64,000 bases of DNA from assembly GCA_963775805.1 (NCBI GenBank), contig CAVZKG010000002.1:620001-684000 (forward strand). The letters are read 5' to 3'. Below the pieces are notes generated by a model. It saw nothing but the letters and a program-made list of their open reading frames with translations. It had not been told where the DNA came from and searched no databases. Shown here in pieces: positions 16,567 to 25,462 of the stretch (position 1 is the stretch's first letter; each line of letters opens with the position of its first letter). Both the position numbers and the translations under genes were made by a program. The stretch is from JAFAMB01 sp963775805. GTDB lineage: Bacteria > Verrucomicrobiota > Verrucomicrobiia > Chthoniobacterales > JAFAMB01.

Positions 16567-16589
16567 CACTTGGACCTAAGGACGCTTCT

Positions 16590-16757
16590 TCTGCATTGAC
16601 CAATGTAGGCAAGGTTTTCGCCATAGCGGTAGCCGGCAACCGAGCGGACCTCCTTGTTGGATTCGCAATACACAAGGAAGTAACCGTCGCCCTGCGCGCC
16701 TCGCCTCGCAAGAAGCGGCTGCGCACAGGGAATGCGGAGAAATAATTTTCGAGTGAA
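16590..16757 (-). pseudogene. Possible remnant reading frame downstream of leuA
   Basis: The frame read on the minus strand from about 16757 has no usable start codon, yet gives a protein-like stretch (GDGYFLVYCESNKEVRSVAGY, then RYGENLAYIGQC) with balanced composition. It begins just past the leuA stop, in another frame. It may be a decayed gene end or a dispersed repeat that happens to be open. Low confidence. Confidence 0.25.
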
Positions 16758-16761
16758 TCAA

Positions 16762-18327
16762 TCAGACACCCGCCGCCTCGAGGAATTCGACCTCTTTTTC
16801 CGGGGTGTGTTGCTGTTGGTTCAAGATTCGATTGCATGCATTCAGATAGGCACGCGCACTCGCTTCAATGACGTCTGTGCTGGCTCCTTTTCCAGTGATG
16901 AGACGGCCACCTCCAAAATCACACTTCAGATTAACTTCGCCCAAAGCGTCTTTGCCTCCCGACACTGCGTTGACGTGGTAATCGACCAAGTGACCGCGCT
17001 GGTTCAGGATTCGATCGATCGCTTTCATCGCGGCGTCGACAGCCCCATTGCCCGGGGATGAATCCTGTTGGCTTTCCTCCCCTTTTTTCAGGCGAACGGT
17101 GGCAGTCGGGATCGTTGTGGTACCGGAAGTGACGTTGAAATAGTCAAGCTGCCAGGTCTCGTGGGTCGAACCGATCGAATCGTCGACCAATGCGCCTAGA
17201 TCGTCATCGTAAACAAATTTCTTTTTGTCACCGACCTCTTTGAATCGGACAAAGATTTGTCGCAACTCTTCGTCACTCAACTGATACCCCAGATGTTCCA
17301 GGCGCTTTGCCATTGCGTGACGGCCGCTGTGCTTGGTCAACGGTAGTTCGGTCTCACCCCAGCCAACTTCGCGCGGATCGACGATCTCGTACGTTTCACG
17401 GTGCTTCAGGATTCCATCCTGGTGAATGCCGGAACTGTGCGCGAAAGCGTTCTCGCCCACGATGGCTTTGCTCCGCGCCACGATCAGGCCGCTCATGCGA
17501 CTGACCAGGCGCGATGATTTCACGATCTCGCGAGTGTTCAGATCGGTGTGGAAACCGGTGTAGTAATCGGACCGGGTTTTTGTCGCCATCACAAATTCTT
17601 CGATGGCGGCATTTCCAGCGCGCTCACCGATCCCGTTCACAGTTCCTTCCACTTGCCGGGCCCCTGCCTGCACTGCGGCAATCGAGTTTGCGACTGCCAA
17701 GCCCAGGTCGTTATGGCAATGAACGCTGATGACCGCGTCATCGATATGCTTCACATTCGATTTCAAATATCGGATTAAATCGCCGAATTGGGTTGGAACT
17801 GCATACCCGACCGTATCCGGAATATTGACAGTTGTGGCACCAGCCTCAATGGCGGCTGCTACCACTTTAGCCAAGAACTCCGGCTCGGTCCGAGAAGCGT
17901 CTTCGGGTGAGAATTCGACATCGTGGACGATCGCTTTCGCCCGTTTCACGCTCTCTATGGCGAGACGTATGATTTCGTCTTCGGCTTTTTTCAATTTGAA
18001 TTCGCGATGAATCTTTGATGTAGCCAGGAAGACATGGATGCGGGCACGGTCTCCGGCCGGTTTTACGGCGGCTCCGGCGGCGTCAATGTCCTTTGGAACG
18101 CATCGAGCGAGACCGGCAATGATTGGGCCTCGGATCTCTGTCGCAATCTTTTGGACCGCCTCGAAATCCCCATCACTGATAACGGGGAAACCTGCTTCGA
18201 TCACGTCAACGTTCAAGCGTTGCAGTTGACGTGCGACCTCCATCTTTTCGCGGAGGTTCATCGACGCCCCTGGGCATTGTTCACCGTCGCGCAGGGTAGT
18301 GTCGAAAATTATAACTTTGTCTGACAT
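16762..18327 (-). CDS. leuA: 2-isopropylmalate synthase
   Basis: Condenses acetyl-CoA with 2-oxoisovalerate in the first committed step of leucine synthesis. At 521 residues it is full length. The N-terminal TIM barrel has FDTTLRDGEQCPGASMN at residue 9 and the metal-binding HCHNDLGLAVANS near residue 202. The C-terminal LeuA dimer/regulatory domain follows from about residue 390, ending before a short tail. Citramalate synthase and homocitrate synthase are relatives, but the length and motifs fit LeuA. It diverges from recJ; the 275-bp gap shows no leader peptide or T-box that I recognise. Confidence 0.95.
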   Translation of the reverse strand: MSDKVIIFDTTLRDGEQCPGASMNLREKMEVARQLQRLNVDVIEAGFPVISDGDFEAVQKIATEIRGPIIAGLARCVPKDIDAAGAAVKPAGDRARIHVFLATSKIHREFKLKKAEDEIIRLAIESVKRAKAIVHDVEFSPEDASRTEPEFLAKVVAAAIEAGATTVNIPDTVGYAVPTQFGDLIRYLKSNVKHIDDAVISVHCHNDLGLAVANSIAAVQAGARQVEGTVNGIGERAGNAAIEEFVMATKTRSDYYTGFHTDLNTREIVKSSRLVSRMSGLIVARSKAIVGENAFAHSSGIHQDGILKHRETYEIVDPREVGWGETELPLTKHSGRHAMAKRLEHLGYQLSDEELRQIFVRFKEVGDKKKFVYDDDLGALVDDSIGSTHETWQLDYFNVTSGTTTIPTATVRLKKGEESQQDSSPGNGAVDAAMKAIDRILNQRGHLVDYHVNAVSGGKDALGEVNLKCDFGGGRLITGKGASTDVIEASARAYLNACNRILNQQQHTPEKEVEFLEAAGV

Positions 18328-18602
18328 TGTTGCGTTAATTCTGTTTTGAGAAATTTGGGGTGCAGCGCGGGACCGATAAGATCAAAATCGTGTCTGCTGC
18401 AACCGATTCTGACCGACCAAAAAGAGACTATGAGAGGAGAAAAAGATTTGGGGCGCCACTCCCGAGCAGGAAGAGCGGAAGGCCGAAAAGCTGTCCGTCG
18501 AAGCGCATTGATCCGGAGAGTAATCGCGCGGTGCAGAGCAGTCAACTGAGAATTCAACAACCTTGGCATTCGCGCGTTTCGTGGCATTCTTGCCGTTAAC
18601 AT

Positions 18603-20294
18603 ATGAACCGTCTTTGGTCGTTTCCCGAGCCGACTGAGCTGCAAGGGGCCTTGGCGGTTTCCCGGCAGTTGAATTTTGCGCCGAGCCTGGCCGGCATTCT
18701 CGCCAAGATCGGTCTGGTGGAAGAACACCAGGCACGGCAGTTTCTGAATCCTCGCCTGCGCGAATTGCGAGACCCATTTGAAATTGTCGGGATGGGTAAG
18801 GCGGTTGATCGGGTGTTTCGGGCGATTGATCGGCACGAGACGATCGCTCTTTATGGGGACTACGACGTGGATGGGGTTACGTCTGTCGCTCTGTTGACTC
18901 GCGTGCTGAAGGCATACGGCGGGAATGTTCGGACATTTCTTCCGCATCGGATCGAGGAGGGTTACGGTCTGTCTGAAGAAGGGGTGCAGCGTTGCCTCTC
19001 TCAACACGCTCCGAAGCTGCTTGTCGCATTGGATTGCGGCACATCAACCTGCGACAGGATTCGGGAAATCGAAGCCGGTGGTGTCGACGTGGTCGTTTTA
19101 GATCACCATGAGGCCAAGGGAACGCTCCCGGATTGTTGCGCTTTTGTGAATCCGAAGGCCGGCGCAGATTACCATTATCTGTGCACCGCAGGCCTTGTAT
19201 TCAAGCTCTGCCACGCGCTGTTTCGAATACGGCGTCCGCCCGAGTTTGATCTTAAGAGGAGCCTCGACCTGGTCGCATTGGCGACGATTGCAGATCTCGT
19301 TCCGTTGGTGGGCGAAAATCGTACGTTTGTTCATCACGGGTTGCGACAACTCGAACAGACAGACTGGATCGGACTACGCGCTTTGAAACAGGTGGCGGCT
19401 GTAACTCCGCCGATTCGTCCCGTTCACGTGGCATTCCGGCTTGGCCCGAGGCTGAATGCAGCCGGCCGTGTTGGCGTAGCGCAGGATGCTCTCGAATTGT
19501 TGCTAGCCGATGATCTGGAGAAAGCGACCCTTCTTGCGCGGAGCCTAGATTGGCAAAATCGCGATCGACAGACACTCGAACAGCAGACGCTTGAGCAGGT
19601 CTTGCAGCAGGTTGAACGGAACTTCGTACCGGATCGGGATTTTGCGATTGTGGCCGGCTCACGCGGATGGCATCCGGGTGTCGTTGGCATTGTGGCGTCG
19701 CGGCTTGCAAAACAATTTAATCGACCTTCGATAGTCATCGGTTTTGATGACTCGGGCGAAGGGAAAGGGAGCGGGCGAAGCGTTCAGGGGCTCTCCCTTG
19801 TGAAGGCACTGGAAGGTTGTGGAGAATATCTGCTGCAGTTTGGCGGGCACGAAATGGCGGCCGGCGTGCGCCTCGGATTTGATCAGCTTGAGCCGTTCTC
19901 GGCTGCGTTCCGCGCGGTCGCGAGACGGATGCTCACTCCGGAAATGTTGCAGCCGCGACTCGAGCTCGATGCGGAATTGACCGGATACGACCTCAATCTT
20001 GAGCTGCTCAATTGCCACGAGATGTTGCAACCATTCGGGATGGGAAACCCGCAACCTCTATTTTTTATACGGCGGATCTCGCCAGCTGCTGAACCGCGTT
20101 TGTTGAAAGAGAAACACCGTCTGTTCACGCTCCGGCATGGGACATCGGTATTGCGGGCGATCCAATTCAACGGTGCCAGGTTTCCGTTGCCGGCCCCGCC
20201 TTGGGATGTCGCTTTCTACCTCGAAGCGAATAGTTATCAAAACCGCCTTCAGCTGCAGCTTCAGGTTGAAGCGTTGAGGTCCGCGGAAAGCTAG
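18603..20294 (+). CDS. recJ: Single-strand DNA exonuclease RecJ
   Basis: A 5'-3' ssDNA exonuclease for recombination and mismatch repair. It has 563 residues, with the DHH-family motifs LYGDYDVDGVTS near residue 83 and VVLDHHEAKG near 165. A DHHA1 domain follows with GSRGWHPGVVGIVASRL, and GSGRSVQGLSL plus FGGHEMAAG complete the signature. The C-terminal OB fold is present. It is followed at 15 bases by recG, so two repair genes are probably co-transcribed. Confidence 0.95.
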   Translation: MNRLWSFPEPTELQGALAVSRQLNFAPSLAGILAKIGLVEEHQARQFLNPRLRELRDPFEIVGMGKAVDRVFRAIDRHETIALYGDYDVDGVTSVALLTRVLKAYGGNVRTFLPHRIEEGYGLSEEGVQRCLSQHAPKLLVALDCGTSTCDRIREIEAGGVDVVVLDHHEAKGTLPDCCAFVNPKAGADYHYLCTAGLVFKLCHALFRIRRPPEFDLKRSLDLVALATIADLVPLVGENRTFVHHGLRQLEQTDWIGLRALKQVAAVTPPIRPVHVAFRLGPRLNAAGRVGVAQDALELLLADDLEKATLLARSLDWQNRDRQTLEQQTLEQVLQQVERNFVPDRDFAIVAGSRGWHPGVVGIVASRLAKQFNRPSIVIGFDDSGEGKGSGRSVQGLSLVKALEGCGEYLLQFGGHEMAAGVRLGFDQLEPFSAAFRAVARRMLTPEMLQPRLELDAELTGYDLNLELLNCHEMLQPFGMGNPQPLFFIRRISPAAEPRLLKEKHRLFTLRHGTSVLRAIQFNGARFPLPAPPWDVAFYLEANSYQNRLQLQLQVEALRSAES

Positions 20295-20309
20295 AGGTCC
20301 GGACAAGCG

Positions 20310-22352
20310 ATGAGCCCGCTTTCCATAGATTACCCGCTGCAGGAACTGGATTGGTTGCCGGAGCCGGACCGAAAATTGGTCGCCCGTCTGGGAGTGGGGA
20401 CCTGGCGCCAATTGCTTGAACACTACCCTCGACGTTACGAAGACCGTGCGCTCTTTGGCTCCTTTCTGACTGAGAGTTCCGCCGAGCCTGTCTGTCTTCG
20501 CGGGACGGTGCAAAAAATATCCGCTCGCTATTTTGGCGGGAGAAAAATCGTCGAAGTTTTGTTGGATGACTCTACACAAAACGCACTGAGCGGACGCGTT
20601 ACCTGCCGATGGTTCAATCAGCATTACGTTCAGAGGATGTTGGCAACTGGCCAGGAACTAGTTGTCTACGGTCGACCGAAAGAATATCGGAGCCGGATCT
20701 ATATCGATCATCCGGAATTCGAGATCATCGAGGAGGAAGGGGAAGAGAACATTCACATGAACCGGATCACACCAGTCTACCCACTGACCGAAGGTGTGCG
20801 TCAGAGAGCGTTGCGCTCGATCATGTATCGATCAGTGAATGAGTTCCGGAGGTTGCATCCGGTCCCAAGGAAATCGCCGATGGCCGAAGAGGAAGCGATC
20901 GTTCAAATTCATTTTCCTGATAACTGGCCGAAGCGAGAGGAGGCACGGAAAGTCCTGGCTCTCGCGGAGTTTGTCGCGATGCAAATCGTGGTGGAGCGGC
21001 GCAAACGTTCTGTGGCCAAGTTGAAAGGGGAATCTCACGTTGTTACAGGCAAGTTGACCGAGCGGTTTCTTGGATCGCTCCCTTTTAAAGCCACAAGTGC
21101 TCAGGAACGGGCGATTCGCGAAATTCGCGCAGAAATGGCTCTACCGATCCCGATGAGCCGGCTTTTGCAAGGGGACGTAGGTGCAGGCAAGACGCTCGTT
21201 GCGGCGGCAGCGATGTTATATGCTGTCGAAGGCGGTTACCAAGCGGTTCTTATGGCTCCGACACAGGTTTTGGCCGAGCAGCACTACCAAAAATTCCAGG
21301 AATGGTTACTGCCTCTCGATATCCGAGTTGCTCTGCGGACCGGGCTTCGGGAGGAGGTTTCGCACCTTGAACTCCAGGGCGAACCGCAAATCGTGATTGG
21401 AACCCATGCTTTACTCTATGACACCGACAAACTGAGGCGACTCGGTCTTGTCGTGATCGACGAACAACACAAATTCGGTGTCATGCAGCGTGGCAAATTG
21501 ATCGAGCGAAAACCGGTACCGGATCTTCTGGTGATGAGCGCGACCCCGATTCCGCGTACCCTTGCGATGACGGTTTACGGCGATCTATCGGTCTCGGTTC
21601 TGGACGAAAAACCGGCGAATCGACGACCAACAATCACACGGGTTCGGCCGTCGGCGAAGATTCCCGAGGCCGCCTCTTTTATCCGGGAACGTGTTTCGGC
21701 TGGTCGGCAAACATACATTATATACCCTGTCATAGAGGAGTCGGAGACGCTTAGCGTGAAAGCCGCTACGACCGAGTTTCATAAATGGGAAAAACTACTC
21801 ACGCCGCTAAGGTGCGGGCTGCTGCACGGCCGATTGACGCCTGATGAAAAAGAGAGAGTAATGGAGGAATTTCGGGCCGGACGGATCGATGTTTTGGTTT
21901 CGACGACCGTGATCGAAGTGGGGATCGATGTTCCGAACGCGACCGTGATGCTCATAGAGAATGCGGAACGATTCGGCCTGGCGCAGTTACATCAACTACG
22001 AGGAAGGATTGGCCGGAGCCACCATCAAAGTTTCTGTGTTCTATTGACCGACCGTGAGGATCCTGAAGCGCTCGATAAACTTTCCATCCTGGAACGAAGC
22101 GAAAACGGATTTGAAATCGCGGAGGCCGATCTGAAACTCAGGGGACCAGGGGACCTGCTTGGAACTGCCCAGAGCGGGTTGCCGCCATTGCGGCTTGCCA
22201 GCCTGATCGACGATGAGGAGCTGCTTTTTCAGGCGAAAGAAATTGCCCGTGCGATACTTGTTGAGGATCCATCGTTGCAACGCGCTGAACATCAACGTTT
22301 TGCTCGTTTCGCTATCAAAAGTGACGAAAATGGAACAAGTTTAGCCAATTAG
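20310..22352 (+). CDS. recG: ATP-dependent DNA helicase RecG
   Basis: A branch-migrating helicase that processes stalled forks and Holliday junctions. It has 680 residues: an N-terminal wedge/OB domain (VARLGVGTWRQLLEHYPRRYED), Walker A GDVGAGKT near residue 290, the box VVIDEQHKFGVMQR (a DEQH box as in RecG), MSATPIPRTLAMT, and the C-terminal helicase motif QLRGRIGRS. It lies between recJ and htrA in the same direction. Confidence 0.96.
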   Translation: MSPLSIDYPLQELDWLPEPDRKLVARLGVGTWRQLLEHYPRRYEDRALFGSFLTESSAEPVCLRGTVQKISARYFGGRKIVEVLLDDSTQNALSGRVTCRWFNQHYVQRMLATGQELVVYGRPKEYRSRIYIDHPEFEIIEEEGEENIHMNRITPVYPLTEGVRQRALRSIMYRSVNEFRRLHPVPRKSPMAEEEAIVQIHFPDNWPKREEARKVLALAEFVAMQIVVERRKRSVAKLKGESHVVTGKLTERFLGSLPFKATSAQERAIREIRAEMALPIPMSRLLQGDVGAGKTLVAAAAMLYAVEGGYQAVLMAPTQVLAEQHYQKFQEWLLPLDIRVALRTGLREEVSHLELQGEPQIVIGTHALLYDTDKLRRLGLVVIDEQHKFGVMQRGKLIERKPVPDLLVMSATPIPRTLAMTVYGDLSVSVLDEKPANRRPTITRVRPSAKIPEAASFIRERVSAGRQTYIIYPVIEESETLSVKAATTEFHKWEKLLTPLRCGLLHGRLTPDEKERVMEEFRAGRIDVLVSTTVIEVGIDVPNATVMLIENAERFGLAQLHQLRGRIGRSHHQSFCVLLTDREDPEALDKLSILERSENGFEIAEADLKLRGPGDLLGTAQSGLPPLRLASLIDDEELLFQAKEIARAILVEDPSLQRAEHQRFARFAIKSDENGTSLAN

Positions 22353-22363
22353 TCGCGGCAACA

Positions 22364-23860
22364 ATGAAGAGTTTTCTGAAGTTTTTGGTTTTTGTTTTGC
22401 TCCTGGCCCTTGCGATTTCGCTCATCTACGTCTGGCAAGGGCGCCAGTCCGTCCCTCTCCAGGTCAAAGTCGAAAAGTTCACTCCGGCCGATAAACCGGC
22501 ACTCGACCTGAACTCCGTCGATGTTTTGCAACGTTTGGACGAGGAATACACCAAAGTCGCTAATGCGGTCGTTCCGAGTGTTGTCAGCATCACGACGACC
22601 AAGACGGTTTCCCGTCGGTCGCCAGTCGATCCATTCGAACTCTTCTTCGGTAGGCGATTCTCCGACGAGGCTCCTGCACAGCAAAAAGTGAACTCGCTTG
22701 GCTCGGGTGTCATTGTTTCCAAAGAGGGACATATCGTGACGAATAACCATGTGCTCAACGGAACGGATGACGTGACGGTGCAGCTCAGTGACGGGCGCCA
22801 ATCGAAGGCGAAGATCGTGGGGACGGATGCACAGATCGATTTGGCTGTTTTAAAAGTGGATTTGGACAATCTCACCCCGTTGCCGATCGGCGATTCGGAC
22901 CAGGTTCGTGTTGGCCAAATTGTGATGGCAATCGGCAATCCGTTCGGACTCGACGAAAGCGTTTCACAAGGAATAATCAGCGCGAAGGATCGGCGTGCGG
23001 TGAATGATAGCCAGGTCGAGTTCTTTCAAACGGACACGGCGATCAATCCCGGGAACTCCGGAGGTCCACTCGTGAATATTCGCGGTGAAGTGATCGGAAT
23101 AAACACGGCGATTTACTCCGAGTCCGGAGGGAACCAAGGGATCGGATTCGCAATCCCGTCGAACGTCGTTCGAGCGGCGATGAACAGTATTATCGCCAAA
23201 GGCCGTGTCGTTCGAGGATACCTGGGAGTTGGCATCCAGGTTGTGACCCCGGATATAGCGGAGCAGTTCAAACTTAGTAGCGCGCGTGGTGCTCTGGTGA
23301 CGGACGTCACCCCGGGTTCACCGGCTGAAAAGGCAGGAATCGTGCGCGGCGACGTGATTCGCAAGGTCAACGGAAACGAAGTCAAAGACACTCTTGCCCT
23401 TGTCACCCGAATCGCAGAGGCCGATATCGGCTCCGATCTCAGGATTGATCTGGTTCGAGACGGAGTGAGTAAGACTGTCGTTGCCAAAGTAACTGAACAA
23501 CCGGCCGACGTCGTCGCAAAGCTGAACAGAAATCAGGACGACGATTCAACGGACCCTTCCCAAACCACTCAGAATTCGGTCTTTTCCGGCATCGAGGTAC
23601 AGAACCTGACGCAACAGCTTCGAACGGAAGCGAACGTTCCTTCAAATGTGAACGGAGTAGTTATCACTCGGATTGACCCCAACGCCGACGCCGCTCAACA
23701 GTTGAGGGCTGGGGATGTCATCGAACAGATCAATCGACAACCAATTTCGAATGCGGACGATTTTCAAAGCATTGTCGGCCAGCTCGAACCGGACCGGCCG
23801 GTGCTGGTCGGGATAGCGCGAAACCGCCAGCGGTCTTTCGTGCTGATTCAACCCAACTGA
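22364..23860 (+). CDS. htrA: Periplasmic serine protease, DegP/HtrA family (Do-like)
   Basis: An envelope quality-control protease of 498 residues. An N-terminal hydrophobic segment (residues 4-24) acts as signal peptide or anchor. The trypsin-like domain carries His129 in NNHVLNG, Asp159 in QIDLAVLKV and Ser232 in GNSGGPLV, the full triad. Two PDZ domains follow, one near residues 285-375 and one at the C-terminus near 410-495. It starts 11 bases after recG. Confidence 0.95.
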   Translation: MKSFLKFLVFVLLLALAISLIYVWQGRQSVPLQVKVEKFTPADKPALDLNSVDVLQRLDEEYTKVANAVVPSVVSITTTKTVSRRSPVDPFELFFGRRFSDEAPAQQKVNSLGSGVIVSKEGHIVTNNHVLNGTDDVTVQLSDGRQSKAKIVGTDAQIDLAVLKVDLDNLTPLPIGDSDQVRVGQIVMAIGNPFGLDESVSQGIISAKDRRAVNDSQVEFFQTDTAINPGNSGGPLVNIRGEVIGINTAIYSESGGNQGIGFAIPSNVVRAAMNSIIAKGRVVRGYLGVGIQVVTPDIAEQFKLSSARGALVTDVTPGSPAEKAGIVRGDVIRKVNGNEVKDTLALVTRIAEADIGSDLRIDLVRDGVSKTVVAKVTEQPADVVAKLNRNQDDDSTDPSQTTQNSVFSGIEVQNLTQQLRTEANVPSNVNGVVITRIDPNADAAQQLRAGDVIEQINRQPISNADDFQSIVGQLEPDRPVLVGIARNRQRSFVLIQPN

Positions 23861-23897
23861 TTCACTTGGATTTTCTGAATCACGATTTGAAACAACT

Positions 23898-24095
23898 ATG
23901 AAACAAGGTTCTACCGGTAACGTCATTGCAGCTCTTGTCAGTTTCTTTATCCCTGGGCTCGGCCAGTTGATTCAGGGCCGGATTCTGGCCGCCATTATTC
24001 ATTTCGTATTCACCGGGCTACTTTGGCTGGTTTGGCTAGGATGGATCGGGCACATCTTTTCTTGTATCGACGCGGCACGTTGGAAAGCGCGTTGA
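23898..24095 (+). CDS. Small two-helix membrane protein (first of a tandem pair)
   Basis: A 65-residue protein with two membrane segments. It begins GNVIAALVSFFIPGLGQLIQGR, with a short basic turn and a second helix, and ends in DAARWKAR. The GLGQLxQGR turn resembles TM2-type small membrane proteins, but I cannot assign the family firmly. The next gene is clearly its paralogue. Function unknown. Confidence 0.75.
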   Translation: MKQGSTGNVIAALVSFFIPGLGQLIQGRILAAIIHFVFTGLLWLVWLGWIGHIFSCIDAARWKAR

Positions 24096-24119
24096 AGCGA
24101 CGAATAAACAGGAGATTAT

Positions 24120-24344
24120 ATGTCAGAATCGACAATCGGCCGTGGTTCAGGCGGAAACGTCATTGCTGCAATAGCCAGCCTTCTCGTTCCCGGGCTCGGA
24201 CAATTGGCACAGGGGCGGATTTTTTCGGCTTTTCTGATGTTTTTTGCCTCAGGAATTCTCTGGATTGTGACTTTCGGGTTGCTTGGATGGCTGGGCCATC
24301 TCCTGGCTGCTCTGGATGCAGCACTTTGGAGAGGTCCGTCGTAG
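24120..24344 (+). CDS. Small two-helix membrane protein (second of a tandem pair)
   Basis: A 74-residue paralogue of the preceding product. The shared core GNVIAAIASLLVPGLGQLAQGR lines up with GNVIAALVSFFIPGLGQLIQGR, and both end with W/R after an Asp-Ala-Ala motif. The copies lie 24 bases apart and corA starts three bases after this one, so all three may be co-expressed. Function unknown; a hetero-oligomer of the two copies is possible. Confidence 0.75.
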   Translation: MSESTIGRGSGGNVIAAIASLLVPGLGQLAQGRIFSAFLMFFASGILWIVTFGLLGWLGHLLAALDAALWRGPS

Positions 24345-24347
24345 TCG

Positions 24348-25418
24348 ATGGACAAACTCAGATATCCCCCGCCGGGCAGCGCTCCGGCTACCCTCATCGT
24401 GCCGTCGGAGTACCAGAGCGTAAGGCCGGTGGTTTCGCTCATACAGTACGACGCTCACTCGTTCGAGGAACGCACCATCGCATCCGTCGATGAACTGTTG
24501 CCGTGTATCGAAAGCCAGAAGATCAGCTGGATCAACATCCACGGGCTGGGTGACGTCCAATTGTTTCAGCAGTTGGCTGCGCATTTCCGAATTCATCCTC
24601 TGGCCGTTGAGGACATGCTGAATCTCGGGCAACGCCCCAAAGTCGACCAGTACGATCGCCAGTTGTTCGTTGTGCTCGATATGGCGTACGAGAAGAGAAA
24701 GCACGAAGTGACGTTCGAGCAGTTTAGTATCGTCCTATCGGACAGAATCGTTATCACGGTCCAGGAACGAGCCGGCGACGTGCTCAATTCCCTGCGGCAA
24801 CGGCTACGTGAGGGAGCCGGGAATGCCAGGTTCCTTAGAGCAGATTACCTCGCCTATGCGCTCATTGACTCAGTAATCGATCAGTACTTCCCGATTATCG
24901 AATCCTTGGGGGATTCGATGGATGATTTCCAGCAAACGCTCCTCGATCAACCGACTCGTGAGCGGGTCAATGAGCTGCACGAATTTCGGAGATTGATTTC
25001 CAGAATCCGCCGAGCTGTCTGGCCGCACAGGGATGTTCTGAACCGGTTGACCCGCGATGAGAGCGGTTTGATTGCGCCGCGCACGAAGCCTTACCTTCGT
25101 GATTGCTACGACAACACCGTTGTGATGCTGGATATGCTGGAATCTTTCCGCGATGCAACCGCAAACTTCATGGATCTATACCTCTCCAGCATTGGTATTC
25201 GGACTAATGAAATCATGCGGGTTCTGACATTGGTTTCTACGATCTTTATTCCGTTGACGTTTATCGCGGGTGTCTACGGAATGAACTTCGACCCCAAGGT
25301 GAGCTGGCTCAATATGCCCGAACTGGAATGGCCGTTCGGATACATTTTTGCAATCTGCTTAATGTTGGGGGTCGCGGCTGGGATGATTTTCTTCTTCAAG
25401 CGAAAGAAGTGGCTGTAG
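24348..25418 (+). CDS. corA: CorA-family magnesium/cobalt transporter
   Basis: A pentameric divalent-cation channel of 356 residues. A large cytoplasmic N-terminal domain is followed by two C-terminal membrane helices, with the signature GMN in FIAGVYGMNF near the end of the first helix and the basic tail FFKRKKW. The length fits the family. It lies beside the two small membrane proteins and converges with aroA. Confidence 0.95.
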   Translation: MDKLRYPPPGSAPATLIVPSEYQSVRPVVSLIQYDAHSFEERTIASVDELLPCIESQKISWINIHGLGDVQLFQQLAAHFRIHPLAVEDMLNLGQRPKVDQYDRQLFVVLDMAYEKRKHEVTFEQFSIVLSDRIVITVQERAGDVLNSLRQRLREGAGNARFLRADYLAYALIDSVIDQYFPIIESLGDSMDDFQQTLLDQPTRERVNELHEFRRLISRIRRAVWPHRDVLNRLTRDESGLIAPRTKPYLRDCYDNTVVMLDMLESFRDATANFMDLYLSSIGIRTNEIMRVLTLVSTIFIPLTFIAGVYGMNFDPKVSWLNMPELEWPFGYIFAICLMLGVAAGMIFFFKRKKWL

Positions 25419-25462
25419 CCCGCGACAGAGTGCTTTTCAACAAAGATGGACTTTGTCGCAAG

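Noticed and set aside
25419..25462. Terminator between corA and aroA
   Set aside because: Only weak partial complementarity and no T-run were found in this short convergent gap.
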